Assembly: GCF_016765795.1 (NCBI RefSeq)
Contig: NZ_JAESVP010000004.1
Location: forward strand, 372,001-436,000
Reading direction: 5' to 3'
DNA length: 64,000 nucleotides
From: Fuscibacter oryzae
Lineage (GTDB): Bacteria; Pseudomonadota; Alphaproteobacteria; Rhodobacterales; Rhodobacteraceae
Shown here: positions 33,587 to 42,804 of the stretch, in pieces
Layout of the letters: every line of letters begins with the position of its first letter
Numbering within the stretch: the stretch's first letter is position 1
The notes under the pieces: model-generated
The model's input: only the letters and a program-made list of their open reading frames with translations
Databases searched by the model: none
Told to the model about the DNA's origin: nothing
Program-made: the position numbers and the translations under genes

Positions 33587-36184
33587 TTATTGGGCCGGGG
33601 CCAGCGGCAGGCCATTGGCCACCCAAGCCTCTATCCCACCGCGATACCAATAAACGTGCCAGCCCAACTGCCCGACCCTGAGCGCGCCGTTATAGCTGGA
33701 CCTGTCCTGCATGCCCGCGCCAAAGAACACGATCGGCACCTGCCCGTTGCCGCCGGTCTGCTCTTGCAGCCAGCTTGACAGCACCTGTTGAAAGCTGTCG
33801 GTCACACTGCCGTCGCGCCCGGCATCGGGCACCGCAAGCGCCTGCGGCAGCGTATTGCTTGCGCCGCTGGTATCGATCAGCAGCACCCGCCCGCCTTGGT
33901 TCAGCAGTTGCGCCAGACCCTCGGTTGTCACCACCTCGGCCTTGGTGTGGCTGCTTGGCGTGGGGCCTCGGTAGGGGGCGGGGAACAAAAGGCTGGTCGG
34001 CGGAACGCCCAGATCCTGTAGCTCGTTGCTGAGCGGCTTGGCCGGGGCAGGGGCCGCCCCGCCGCCCGTGCCCCCCCCCGAAGAGGCCGGCACCGTACCA
34101 CCCGCCGCTGGCCCATCCTCGATGTCAGAGATCATCACCGCCAGATCCTGCAACAGATCATAGCACATGGTGATGCTGGCCTCGTCATTGCTGTACCAGG
34201 CGTTCAACTGGTCACAGTCGCGGTAGATCACCTTCATCGGGCGCGGCAGGGCATAGGTCTTGGCCAGCTCTTCGGCAAAGCCGCGCAGCGCATCGGAAAA
34301 GCGTTCTGTGATGAACTGGCCGACAGGAAAGCGCGACGGTTCAAACACCACGTCTATCGGCTGGCCGGGGGCATCGGCGGGCAACATGCCTTCCGGGCTC
34401 CATTGGCCCACGCGGGTATGGGGGGCCAGTATGGTGCGCCAGGCGCGGTTCTGTTTGGTGAATTCATCGCCACAGCGGCCCAGCGTGCGGTCATCAAAGC
34501 CGACCTCTTGCGCCATGCCCTGAAACAGCGCCGGATTGCCGCCGTAAAGCACGCAGAACACGTTGCGGAACCGTTTCAGGTCGGCGGTATGCTCATCCAT
34601 CCATGGCGTGACAGAGCCGCTTTGTTCACCCAGTTTGCCGCTGTAATACCATTGCAGCGCGGCATAGGTCGCCACGCCCGCGCCGATCTGGTCAATTTCC
34701 TTTTCACCCGATGGGTACATCGTGGGTTCCACCACGCGCAGGGCGGCAAAGATGTCTACCGCATCCTCCTCTGGCCCGGTCGAGGGCAATTGCAGCTCTC
34801 CGATCAGGGCATGGCCGAATTCGTGCATGAAGATGCCATTGGTCAGGCCAAGGTAAACCGACACCAGCCGCACCGTATCATTGCCAAACATCGGCAAGGG
34901 CAGGCTGGCCGAACCCTGACCGCCGCCGCCAACCTGCCCCGCAGGCCCCCCAGTGCTGCCACCGCCCTGCGACTGGGCCGGGCCGATGGCAAAGGCCCCC
35001 ACATGAAACAGCCCGCGCTCCCACGCCAGAATGCCGACATCGGCCCCTTGTGAGGGGTCATTCGCGACCTGGGCGATGACCTGACCGTTCAGCGCGAATT
35101 CCGCCAGCCCCGGCACTTCGTACAGCGTCAGCGTGTCACTGCCGTCACCATGCGCGGCCCCCGGCAGACGCCCCATTTCATGCGAAGCACCATCGGGGCC
35201 AAAGCACAGCACCAGCCCGTCACGCGCACCGGTGATTTCGCCCACGCAAGACGCGTTGGCCTTCGGATTGTCGATCACCAACCCGACCGCCGATTTCGGC
35301 ATATCCTCAATGCGCCAGCCCTCGGCCGGAAGAATACCAACCGCCAGCTTGGTCAGTCGCCCCTCGGCGCCGGGCGGGCCTGCGGGCATTGTGACCATCA
35401 TGCTGCCCCCGGCTTTGGCGGCGTTTTCATAGACCAGCCAGTCATTCTTCAGATAGACCTGCCAGCCTTCTGGCGCGGTCGCCGCCTGAATCGCATCGGC
35501 CAAAGGCCCCATCACCTGCGCCAGCGTCGGCGCGCTGCCGCCGCCCTGACCTGCCTCTGGCTGGGGGGCGGGTGCGCTTTCAACATTGGCAATTGAAAAT
35601 CCCGACAGGCCAAAGGTGCCGCGATCATAGGCCATGATGCCAATCTCATCGCCCAAGGCGGGTGAGCCCTCGACATCGCCGACCTGCTGGCCGTTCAGAT
35701 AGAACCGCGCGGCACCGGGCACGTCCACCATCTCGATCGTATCGCTGCCGTCCATCCGGGCTGCATTGGGCAGGTTGGCGATGGTGCGGGTCTTGCCGCC
35801 CTCGACGCAGAACAGGTTGGCCGCCGCTTGTGCCGTGATCTCCATCAGGCATAGCGCGCCGGCCTGACCGCTGCGCACCATCAACCCGACCGAGGCCGAC
35901 GCTTCCTTTGATGCGACAGACACCTGCACCAGCGTTCGCCGCCCGCCTTCTGGCGGCGGCCCTGCGGGAATTGTCAGCGTCTGTTCCGCCTCATCCTGCG
36001 CGGTGTTGCGCATCATGAACCAGGTGCCGTCCACCCCGCTTTCCCACCCTTGTAGCATCTGGCTGCGCGCAGCATCCTCCAGCGGCCCCAAGGGCGAGGT
36101 TTGTGCCCCGGCGGGCTGTGGGGGTGCCGCAGCAAGGGCTAACAGGATCAGGGGGAACAGGGCGGCAAAGGAAAATGGGCGCAT
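33587..36184 (-). CDS. Exported multidomain protein: two repeat domains, DUF4344-type metallopeptidase and degenerate rhodanese
   Basis: An 865-residue protein with signal peptide (ALFPLILLALAAAPPQPAGA). Residues 34-200 and 222-402 are two copies of one domain, sharing P-A-G-P-P, C-L/V-x-E-I-T, DGSDT, VPG, LNGQ and GI-A-R-G-F. After a Gly/Ser/Gln linker comes a zincin-like domain with HEFGH (454-458), a following EED (472-474) and several cysteines, matching DUF4344 putative metallopeptidases. A second Gly-rich linker leads to a rhodanese-like domain (about 755-865, ending WYRGGIEAWVANGLPL) whose catalytic cysteine position reads FFGAGMQ, so sulfur transfer is unlikely. It is downstream of the LytS-like kinase on the same strand, 105 nt away. 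Role unknown. Confidence 0.8.
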   Translation of the reverse strand: MRPFSFAALFPLILLALAAAPPQPAGAQTSPLGPLEDAARSQMLQGWESGVDGTWFMMRNTAQDEAEQTLTIPAGPPPEGGRRTLVQVSVASKEASASVGLMVRSGQAGALCLMEITAQAAANLFCVEGGKTRTIANLPNAARMDGSDTIEMVDVPGAARFYLNGQQVGDVEGSPALGDEIGIMAYDRGTFGLSGFSIANVESAPAPQPEAGQGGGSAPTLAQVMGPLADAIQAATAPEGWQVYLKNDWLVYENAAKAGGSMMVTMPAGPPGAEGRLTKLAVGILPAEGWRIEDMPKSAVGLVIDNPKANASCVGEITGARDGLVLCFGPDGASHEMGRLPGAAHGDGSDTLTLYEVPGLAEFALNGQVIAQVANDPSQGADVGILAWERGLFHVGAFAIGPAQSQGGGSTGGPAGQVGGGGQGSASLPLPMFGNDTVRLVSVYLGLTNGIFMHEFGHALIGELQLPSTGPEEDAVDIFAALRVVEPTMYPSGEKEIDQIGAGVATYAALQWYYSGKLGEQSGSVTPWMDEHTADLKRFRNVFCVLYGGNPALFQGMAQEVGFDDRTLGRCGDEFTKQNRAWRTILAPHTRVGQWSPEGMLPADAPGQPIDVVFEPSRFPVGQFITERFSDALRGFAEELAKTYALPRPMKVIYRDCDQLNAWYSNDEASITMCYDLLQDLAVMISDIEDGPAAGGTVPASSGGGTGGGAAPAPAKPLSNELQDLGVPPTSLLFPAPYRGPTPSSHTKAEVVTTEGLAQLLNQGGRVLLIDTSGASNTLPQALAVPDAGRDGSVTDSFQQVLSSWLQEQTGGNGQVPIVFFGAGMQDRSSYNGALRVGQLGWHVYWYRGGIEAWVANGLPLAPAQ

Positions 36185-36289
36185 GAAAACCGATCCGCTT
36201 GGGCTTAGATCGGGACCGTTGGTCCCTGACCCTCACCTAAGCCCCCCCGCCCGCACTCCGTCAGGGCGCATGGTGTACTGGTGCGTCTT

Positions 36290-37450
36290 TCATCCTGCCA
36301 AAAAGGGCAGATCCAGCGCCGCCCGATAGCGCAAAGGTGAAACCCCGCGCCCGTCAGACACCGGGCCGCCCGTCAGATCAGCTTCCAGTACACCGACATC
36401 CAGTACACCGGCCTCCAGCACACCAGCCCCCTGATACCGGGCGCGCAGCCGGTCGGCGACGTTGCGAAGCCCCAGCCCGGTGCCAACCGTAACCGCGCGG
36501 CCCGCAGCGGCACTGTCGCCCTGCGGCATGTCATTTTCAACCGTCAACCGCAGGCGATCCGCTTCGCGGCGGGCGGTCAGCGAAATCTCGACCCGCCCGG
36601 TCGCACGCCCGACGCCGTGCTTGACGGCATTCTCGATCAGGGGTTGCAGGATCAGGCTGGGCACCCTTGCGCCCCGCAATTCGTCCGGCAGGTCGATGCG
36701 CAGGGCCATGCGGTCGGAAAATCGCTCCCGCTCGATGGCAAGATAATCGCCTTGCAGAGCCACCTCATCGGACAGGGGCACATCGCTCATCGGGTCCAGC
36801 GCCAGCGTTGTGCGCAGGAAGGTGGAAAGTGACATCACCATGCGTCCGGCGCGATCATCTGCCCCCTCTTCGATCAGCCCGGCGATGGAGTTCAGCGTAT
36901 TGAACAGGAAATGCGGGTTCACCTGATAGCGCAGCGCGCGCATCTGCGCCGACAGCGCCTCTTCGCGCAGGGCCGCCAGCCGACGCTCGCGCTCTCGCAG
37001 GTCAAAGCTGTAAAGCAGGGTGATGAACAGGCACGACCAGCCAAAAAACAGCCCGCCGCCGTAAACCATGTCATAGCCGAAATCCAACCAGTTCCAGATC
37101 GCGGGCAGCGGGGCGATCCAGAACGAATAGACCCCGAACCCCACCAGCGCCCAGACCGGCGCTGCTGCCAGCGACATGATGAAGCACAACATCACCAGCC
37201 AGCCCAGCGGCACCTCGCCCCGCCTGCCCAGCCAGCGGTGCTGATGGTAAAGCGCCGCCGCCATGCCCAACGTCAGGGGGGCGCAGATCGTGTAATGGAT
37301 CAGCTTGCCTGCGGCGGATTCCAGCGGGTTGGTGCCGACAATCCCCCATAACACGCTGGAAAAGACGAAGACGCCCGCCCAATAGATCAGCCCCATCGTC
37401 AGCGCGGCCCTGCGCAGGCCGGTCTCGACCCTTTTGGCCTCTGGCTCCAT
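36290..37450 (-). CDS. LytS/YehU-type membrane sensor histidine kinase
   Basis: A 386-residue kinase with about four N-terminal membrane helices (residues 15-150) and no large periplasmic domain. The His_kinase domain carries the phosphoacceptor H180 in RYQVNPHFLFNTLNSIAGLI, and the ATPase domain has LILQPLIENAVKHG and GTGLGLRNVADRL. This type pairs with LytTR regulators, and the one at 31133-31915 is the obvious partner. The C terminus has an extra segment made of three tandem 5-residue repeats (GVLEA/GVLDV). It is upstream of the metallopeptidase gene, so the kinase may be co-transcribed with it. Confidence 0.9.
   Translation of the reverse strand: MEPEAKRVETGLRRAALTMGLIYWAGVFVFSSVLWGIVGTNPLESAAGKLIHYTICAPLTLGMAAALYHQHRWLGRRGEVPLGWLVMLCFIMSLAAAPVWALVGFGVYSFWIAPLPAIWNWLDFGYDMVYGGGLFFGWSCLFITLLYSFDLRERERRLAALREEALSAQMRALRYQVNPHFLFNTLNSIAGLIEEGADDRAGRMVMSLSTFLRTTLALDPMSDVPLSDEVALQGDYLAIERERFSDRMALRIDLPDELRGARVPSLILQPLIENAVKHGVGRATGRVEISLTARREADRLRLTVENDMPQGDSAAAGRAVTVGTGLGLRNVADRLRARYQGAGVLEAGVLDVGVLEADLTGGPVSDGRGVSPLRYRAALDLPFLAG
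36385..36429. repeat. Three tandem 15-bp repeats within the LytS-like kinase gene
   Basis: CCAGTACACCGACAT (36385-36399), CCAGTACACCGGCCT (36400-36414) and CCAGCACACCAGCCC (36415-36429) are imperfect tandem copies. They encode GVLEA-GVLDV-GVLEA in the C-terminal tail after the ATPase domain. The unit is a multiple of three, so copy-number change would keep the frame. Confidence 0.8.
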
Positions 37451-37591
37451 CGTGCTTTCTCCGCGTTCCCCGCGCCCATGCTACGCGCGTTGACGACGCA
37501 GGAAAGGGGCCAAGGCGCGTACCAGTACGCCGGGGAACTTAACATTTGCTGATCTGCTGCCTAGTCTGGCCCAAAACCCGGATATTTCCCC

Positions 37592-38176
37592 ATGCTGTTG
37601 CGATTTTCCCTTGCGCCCGTTTTCAACCTTGCCTGCGCCTTGGTGTGCCAACTGGGCCTGACCGGACCGGCACCGGCCGAAAGCCTGTCTGAATCGGATC
37701 AGATCCTGATGGGCATGATGGAGGGCGCCTGCCAGAACCGCGACTATCGCGCGTTTTTCGAGGTCATTGCCCGGTCCGAGGTGATCCGCCGCAAATACAC
37801 CGCCGCCAAGGTCGAACTGTCCGAGGTTCACCCCGGCGACAAGGCCATGGTCCGGCAGGTTCCGGGTGACGAATACGCGGATTTTCCCGTCACGCTGCGC
37901 GACTATACCTATGTTCCCGCGCCGGCAGTGGCCGGAAATGATCCCGATATGGGTCTGATGCTGGAGTTCAATCAGGCCAGCGACGAGCGGGTCGCGGTTG
38001 AATGGACCCGCGTCCACTATGTCCAGCCTGCGGGTGAGGGGGATGAGTTGGGCACACCCATGCACCTTGACGGCACACCCTGGGTTTCGGGCGACATGTC
38101 TGACGGCACCCTGCTGATCTATCCCACCGACACCTGTTTTGAGCTGGTGTCCGACACCCGGTATGCAAGCAAATGA
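37592..38176 (+). CDS. Secreted protein of unknown function
   Basis: A 194-residue protein with an N-terminal signal peptide (LAPVFNLACALVCQLGLTGPAPA). The mature part contains CQNRDYRAFFEVIARSEVIRRKYTA and an acidic beta-rich C-terminal half ending DTCFELVSDTRYASK; it has two mature cysteines. No family is recognised. It is divergent from the LytS-like kinase gene (141-nt gap) and overlaps the next gene by 4 nt, so the pair is an operon possibly controlled by the two-component system. Confidence 0.72.
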   Translation: MLLRFSLAPVFNLACALVCQLGLTGPAPAESLSESDQILMGMMEGACQNRDYRAFFEVIARSEVIRRKYTAAKVELSEVHPGDKAMVRQVPGDEYADFPVTLRDYTYVPAPAVAGNDPDMGLMLEFNQASDERVAVEWTRVHYVQPAGEGDELGTPMHLDGTPWVSGDMSDGTLLIYPTDTCFELVSDTRYASK

Positions 38177-38820
38177 AACATCTTGTCCTTGGTTTCATGC
38201 TGATCCTTGCGACCCCGCTGGCCGCCCGCGCCTGTAATGGTTGTGGCCCCATTGATCCGCTCTTGCTGGCCCTTGTGGCGGGCATTTCGGGCGATGATTT
38301 CCCTAAGGCGGTGCCCGAGGTAACCTGGACCGGCCCTTCCTATCCCACTGATTCCGAGGCGGATGGCAGCGTCACATGGTATCAGATCGGCGCGCTGGTT
38401 CTGGCCGGGTTCGGCCAGGTGGTCTTGCCGCAAGGTGTGGGTGCCGATCAGGCAACGCGAGAGGGGAACGAGGGAGAGGCGGGCGTTACTGTGCAGATTC
38501 ACAGTGCCCGTGGCGTGCAATATGTCGCGCTGCGCAAGTTCTATCCCGATGCCGATTATCTGGACGTGCTGACCCGGCAGACCGATGCCCACGTCACGCC
38601 TCTTGCCGCGAACTGCACACAAGACCCCTATGGCTCTGCTCCCGACCGCGAGGAAACCGCCTTTTACCGCTTGCAGATGCCGCAGTCCGACATCCCGGTT
38701 TTCGCCACAGCCGCACGGGCCGAGGATGCGGGCCAGATGGGCCCCGGCTATACCACCTATACCTTCTTTCTGACCGACCCGGCACCGACCATTGCCCGGA
38801 TGGGCTGCACCGCGAACTGA
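38173..38820 (+). CDS. Secreted protein of unknown function
   Basis: A 215-residue protein with signal peptide MKHLVLGFMLILATPLAARA and a mature N terminus CNGCGPIDPLLLALVAG that contains a CxxC pair. The rest is beta-rich with cysteines near AANCTQDPYG and at the end (RMGCTAN). Its start overlaps the stop of the preceding gene (ATGA at 38173-38176), so the two exported proteins are made together and may interact. No domain is recognised. It converges on the CbiX gene. Confidence 0.72.
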   Translation: MKHLVLGFMLILATPLAARACNGCGPIDPLLLALVAGISGDDFPKAVPEVTWTGPSYPTDSEADGSVTWYQIGALVLAGFGQVVLPQGVGADQATREGNEGEAGVTVQIHSARGVQYVALRKFYPDADYLDVLTRQTDAHVTPLAANCTQDPYGSAPDREETAFYRLQMPQSDIPVFATAARAEDAGQMGPGYTTYTFFLTDPAPTIARMGCTAN

Positions 38821-38827
38821 GCGCTGA

Positions 38828-39574
38828 TCAGCTTTCGTCGCGGGCCCAGCGGCAGGCGGAGGCGCAGATCGGGCGCCCGGCGGTGATGGCGCTGGCGATC
38901 AGGGCAGGCACCCTGCCATCCTGGCCCAAGGGAGGCAGGATGCGACCGCGAAACCAGGCCAGCTCCAGTTGGGCGGGAATATCTTCGGTGACATGCCCGC
39001 CGCCTGTAGCAAAAAATGGCAGGCACACCGCATTGGGGCCGAGGCCCGTCGCTTCGGACAGGCGTGGCGGCTGATCGATGAAAACCGCCTCGGAATGCAG
39101 ACCCAGCCGCATCGAGATCAGCCCCGCCACATGGCGCGCGATCTCGGCGGGGGCGGTGCTGCGACCCGAACCATGGGCAGCCAGCAGCACCTCCTCTGCG
39201 CCCGATTCCTTGGCAATGGTCAGGGCAAGCTGGTGGATCGCAGGGTCACAACCCATCGGCTCCAGCACCTGCCAGTCTGCGCCGCCCGCCTCGGCCAGTT
39301 TTCTGGGCAGGTGGATGCGGGTGAACCAGCCGCCCGCCATGAACAGCGGATAGACCAGACCCGGTCGGCCTGCCATCTTGTTTGCCGCCGCAATGGCCGC
39401 GGGCAAAGCCTCCGGCTCGGCCAATGTGGCTGCCCCGAGATGACGGCCCGGTAGCAAGGCTGCGACGCGGGCCGCAAGACTTCCAACCTCTGCCGCCAAA
39501 GGCTGCGGATCAGAGGGCTGGCCATGGGCCACGATCAGGACAGGCTGTTCCACAAGTAACCCCGGCAGTTTCAT
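38828..39574 (-). CDS. CbiX-type sirohydrochlorin chelatase family protein
   Basis: A 248-residue class II chelatase with two homologous halves: VLIVAHGQPSDP at the N terminus (metal-binding His) and VLLAAHGSGRS in the second half, with LPFFATGGGHVTEDIP completing the active site. Members insert cobalt, nickel or iron into sirohydrochlorin for cobalamin, F430 or siroheme synthesis. No other tetrapyrrole genes are near, so the metal is not evident. It appears to be a single-gene unit. Confidence 0.82.
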   Translation of the reverse strand: MKLPGLLVEQPVLIVAHGQPSDPQPLAAEVGSLAARVAALLPGRHLGAATLAEPEALPAAIAAANKMAGRPGLVYPLFMAGGWFTRIHLPRKLAEAGGADWQVLEPMGCDPAIHQLALTIAKESGAEEVLLAAHGSGRSTAPAEIARHVAGLISMRLGLHSEAVFIDQPPRLSEATGLGPNAVCLPFFATGGGHVTEDIPAQLELAWFRGRILPPLGQDGRVPALIASAITAGRPICASACRWARDES

Positions 39575-39611
39575 CGGGTATAGGCGCTTTGTCCGCCCGA
39601 CCCAAGCCGGT

Positions 39612-40748
39612 TCAGTCGGGAATCATCCCGGCGATATAGCGCGCAAAGTCGAAATTAGGCCGCTCCAGATGGCTGAGGGGGCCGGGCGACGACATACCGG
39701 AACACAGCCCGCGATAGACCTTTTCAACGCAACCCTTGTCTTCGATGTTCACCTCATCCAGCAGCACCTTCAACTGGGCGAAACTTTCCTGCGCCTGCGG
39801 GTCTGCCACGAATTCGGGCGCAAGCCCGCCGCCGAACAGCACGTTCACATGGCCGGGGCCATCGGGTGTCAGGCACAGATACCAGAAATATCCCGGTGTC
39901 AGCGTGATCATCAGCGACGGATAGATCGAGATCAGCCAGGTTGTGCGCCGCTCATCCCCCTCAAGCCGGGTGTTGGTGGGATGGGCCAAGGCCAGCGCCA
40001 GCGAGTCATTCTTGAGGATATAGTGATAGTTGAAGGCAGGCAGCCCTTCGGGGCAAGTCATCTTCATCAGGTCCACCGTGCCGCCGATGGTGCCCGCGTG
40101 ACAGACCGGCAGATGATAGCTTTCCATAAAATTCTCGGCCAGCACCTTCCAGTTGGTGGTCCAGCGAAATTCTTCGCGGAAGGCTTCGGTATAGTTTTCC
40201 ATATGCAGCTTGCCGACCAGCGCCTCGACCTCGGCCAGCTTTTCGCGCGGGTCAGGGGCATCGGGGTTCAGCGTGACCATGATCCAGCCCAGCCATTCCT
40301 GACACCGAACCTTTGGCAGCGCGATCTGGTCGCGGCAGAAGTTTTCGTTCAGCGCCATGGCGGGTGCGCCGCGCAGGGTGCCATCCAGATTATAGGTCCA
40401 GGCGTGATAGGGGCAGACGATCGACCGGGTGTTGCCGCGCCCTTCCAGCAGGGTGGACATGCGGTGGCGGCAAACGTTCGACATGGCGCGCAACTGCCCG
40501 TCGCGGTCGCGCAGCACGATGATCGGTTCGCCCGAGATCTGCATCGTCAGATAGTCGCCGGGGTTTGGCAGGGCATCGGCACGGCCAGCGCACAGCCAGT
40601 CTTTGGCAAAGATGTGCTGCATTTCCTGCGCCGCAAATTCGGGGCTGGTATAGACCGATTTCGGCATGGCCAGCGCCCGTTCAAACGGCACGCCAACATT
40701 CTGGCGCAGCTCTTCAAGGGGCGTCAGGGTTGTGTCGTGGCGGGTCAT
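39612..40748 (-). CDS. Rieske non-heme iron oxygenase, alpha subunit (quaternary-amine type)
   Basis: A 378-residue oxygenase. The Rieske cluster is bound by C93-x-H95 (NVCRHRM) and C112-x2-H115 (VCPYHAWTY). The mononuclear iron site is in ENFMESYHLPVCH with H212 and H217. The residue bridging the two centres is a glutamate (E209) rather than the common aspartate, as in carnitine, glycine betaine and similar N-demethylating oxygenases. AGGAG precedes the ATG at 40748. A ferredoxin reductase is not nearby. It is divergent from an enolase-superfamily gene, so a pathway for a quaternary or N-methylated compound is suggested but unproven. Confidence 0.86.
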   Translation of the reverse strand: MTRHDTTLTPLEELRQNVGVPFERALAMPKSVYTSPEFAAQEMQHIFAKDWLCAGRADALPNPGDYLTMQISGEPIIVLRDRDGQLRAMSNVCRHRMSTLLEGRGNTRSIVCPYHAWTYNLDGTLRGAPAMALNENFCRDQIALPKVRCQEWLGWIMVTLNPDAPDPREKLAEVEALVGKLHMENYTEAFREEFRWTTNWKVLAENFMESYHLPVCHAGTIGGTVDLMKMTCPEGLPAFNYHYILKNDSLALALAHPTNTRLEGDERRTTWLISIYPSLMITLTPGYFWYLCLTPDGPGHVNVLFGGGLAPEFVADPQAQESFAQLKVLLDEVNIEDKGCVEKVYRGLCSGMSSPGPLSHLERPNFDFARYIAGMIPD

Positions 40749-40905
40749 GACGAAGGCTCCTGCTGCGGGGGATTGGGGCATGAAAACATTCAAGGCCCGG
40801 CTTGTCATCCCACATTCACGTCGTGGGCGGGATAGTGGGGCGTGAAAATAGCAGAGCAACGCTTAGGGCAAGGCTAACCTTGGCGCGCACAGGGCGGAGA
40901 CCGAA

Positions 40906-42009
40906 ATGAAGATCGTCAAGCTGGAAACCTTTACCAACCAATATGTCGGCTTTGTACGCGCCACCGCCGAGGATGGGTCGCAAGGCTGGGGGCAGGTTTC
41001 AACCTATCACGCCGACATTACCTGCGAGGTGTTTCACCGCCAGGTCGCACCCTATGCCTTGGGCACGAATGCGTTGGACTTTGCCGATACGATCCAGCGG
41101 ATTTACGAAAAGGAACACAAGTTTCCCGGCAGCTATCTGCGCCGCGCCCAGACCGGCCTTGATACCGCGCTGTGGGATCTGCGCGGCAAGGTCGAGGGCA
41201 AGCCCGTGGCCAGCCTGATCGGCGGCAGCCCGGGCAAGGTGCGGGCCTATGCCAGTTCAATGAAGCGCGACATCACGCCCGAGGATGAGGCGGCGCGGTT
41301 CCTGAAACTGCGCGACAAGCATGGCTTTACCGCCTTCAAATGGCGCGTGGGGGCCGAATGCGGTCGGGACCAAGATGAATGGCCGGGCCGGACGGAGGCC
41401 GTGGTGCCCGTGGTGTCCAAGGCGCTGGGCGACGGGGTGGACAAGCTGGTTGACGGTAATTCCTGCTATTCGCCCAAGAGGGCGATAGAGGTGGGCAAGC
41501 TGTTGGAAGACAACGGCATTGGTCATTTCGAAGAACCCTGCCCCTATTGGAACTATGACCAGACCGCCGAAGTGCGCGCCGCCCTGAACATCGATGTGGC
41601 GGGGGGCGAGCAGGACAATGAACTGTCAAGCTGGCAGTTGATGATTGAACACAAGTCCGTCGATATCCTGCAACCCGATGTGATGTATCTGGGCGGCATC
41701 CACCGCACACTGGAGGTGTGCCGGATGGGCGCTGCGGCGGGCCTGCCGATCACGCCCCATGCCGCGAACCTTGGGCTGGTCACGATGTGCACCATGCACC
41801 TGCTGCGGGCGATTCCCAACCCCGGCAAGTATCTGGAGTTTTCCATCGAGGGCTTGGATTATTACCCGTGGCAGGACGGGCTGTTTCTGGGCAACCCCTA
41901 TGACATCGTTGATGGCCACGCGACCGTCACCGACGCACCGGGCTGGGGGGTGGAGATCAACCCGGAATGGCTGATGAAATCGGCCTATAAGGTATCGGAA
42001 ATTGGCTAA
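40906..42009 (+). CDS. Mandelate racemase/muconate lactonizing enzyme family protein
   Basis: A 367-residue enolase-superfamily member with a capping domain and a modified TIM barrel. Acid/base Lys motif FKWRVG (K-x-R), metal ligands in [15 protein letters not shown] and GGEQDN, and the second-side His in TPHAANLG are present, so the general mandelate-racemase layout (metal-assisted proton abstraction) is intact. GGAG precedes the ATG. It is divergent from the Rieske oxygenase and convergent with the SDR gene. The substrate may be a sugar acid or an amino-acid betaine; neighbours do not decide. Confidence 0.88.
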   Translation: MKIVKLETFTNQYVGFVRATAEDGSQGWGQVSTYHADITCEVFHRQVAPYALGTNALDFADTIQRIYEKEHKFPGSYLRRAQTGLDTALWDLRGKVEGKPVASLIGGSPGKVRAYASSMKRDITPEDEAARFLKLRDKHGFTAFKWRVGAECGRDQDEWPGRTEAVVPVVSKALGDGVDKLVDGNSCYSPKRAIEVGKLLEDNGIGHFEEPCPYWNYDQTAEVRAALNIDVAGGEQDNELSSWQLMIEHKSVDILQPDVMYLGGIHRTLEVCRMGAAAGLPITPHAANLGLVTMCTMHLLRAIPNPGKYLEFSIEGLDYYPWQDGLFLGNPYDIVDGHATVTDAPGWGVEINPEWLMKSAYKVSEIG

Positions 42010-42013
42010 GGCA

Positions 42014-42037
42014 GGTGCGTGACATCACGCATCCTAC
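42014..42037. repeat. Single copy of the GGTGCGTG palindrome
   Basis: GGTGCGTG (42014-42021) pairs with CACGCATC (42026-42033, one mismatch) around a 4-nt loop and is followed by CTAC, as in the two copies at 1063-1142. It lies between convergent genes and its end includes the stop codon of the SDR gene. Confidence 0.65.
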
Positions 42038-42795
42038 GTCTCGTAGGGCCAAGTCGCTTGGGAAAACACCCCGCCATCGACCCAGATCGTCTGGCCGGTG
42101 ACAAAACCGGCCGCGTCCGAAATCAGGAACAGCAGCGGCCCGGTCAGGTCGGCGGGCGTGCCAACGCGGCGCAGGGGGGTAACCTTGGCCCATGTGGCCG
42201 AATAATCCCCCGCTTCGGCCGCCGTGCGCTCGGTGGCGATGGCGCCCGGCGCGATGCAGTTGACGCGGATGTGGTTTGGCCCCAGCTCCACCGCAGCCAC
42301 CTTGGTAAACTGCTCGATCCCGCCTTTTGAGGCGGTGTAGTCAACCAGCCGGGGAAAGGCCAATTTGTTGCAGCCCGACCCCAGATTGATGATCGACCCC
42401 GGAACCCCCGCCTCGATCATCGCCTTTGCGGCGGCCTTGGTGTTCAGAAAAGTGCCACGCAGGTTGGTGGCCATCACCCTGTCCCAATTTTCTACCGACA
42501 GATCGACCAGCCGCGACCAGGTTTGTATGCCCGCGTTGTTCACCATCACCTGCGGCGCAATACCGGCCCAATCGGCGGCAAGGGCGTGGAACCGGGTAAC
42601 CGAAGGCTCATCTCCTGCGTCGCTTTCCACCGCCAAAGCCTGCCGCCCCAAGGCCTGAACGCTGGCCACCAGTGCGGCGGCGGCCTCTGCCTGCCCCAGA
42701 TGGGTGAAGGCCACATCATGCCCTGCCCCGGCAAGGGCGGTGACAAGGCTGCGGCCAATCGCCGACGGGCCTGCGGTGACAAGGGCAAGTGCCAT
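42034..42795 (-). CDS. SDR family oxidoreductase
   Basis: A 253-residue classical SDR. The cofactor motif is modified (VTAGPSAIGRSL instead of TGxxxGxG), but NNAG, catalytic Ser in NLGSG, Tyr-Lys in YTASKGG and the C-terminal GQTIWVDGGVFS are all present. It reads in the same direction as the amidase gene, 9 nt downstream of it, so they form an operon. It may oxidise a product of the Rieske/enolase-type genes beside it; the substrate is unknown. Confidence 0.88.
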   Translation of the reverse strand: MALALVTAGPSAIGRSLVTALAGAGHDVAFTHLGQAEAAAALVASVQALGRQALAVESDAGDEPSVTRFHALAADWAGIAPQVMVNNAGIQTWSRLVDLSVENWDRVMATNLRGTFLNTKAAAKAMIEAGVPGSIINLGSGCNKLAFPRLVDYTASKGGIEQFTKVAAVELGPNHIRVNCIAPGAIATERTAAEAGDYSATWAKVTPLRRVGTPADLTGPLLFLISDAAGFVTGQTIWVDGGVFSQATWPYET

Positions 42796-42804
42796 GGTTC
42801 GCCC

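Noticed and set aside
40870-40883. Short inverted repeat CAAGG-N4-CCTTG upstream of the enolase-superfamily gene as an operator
   Set aside because: A 5-bp arm is too short to be significant in this GC-rich sequence without comparison data.
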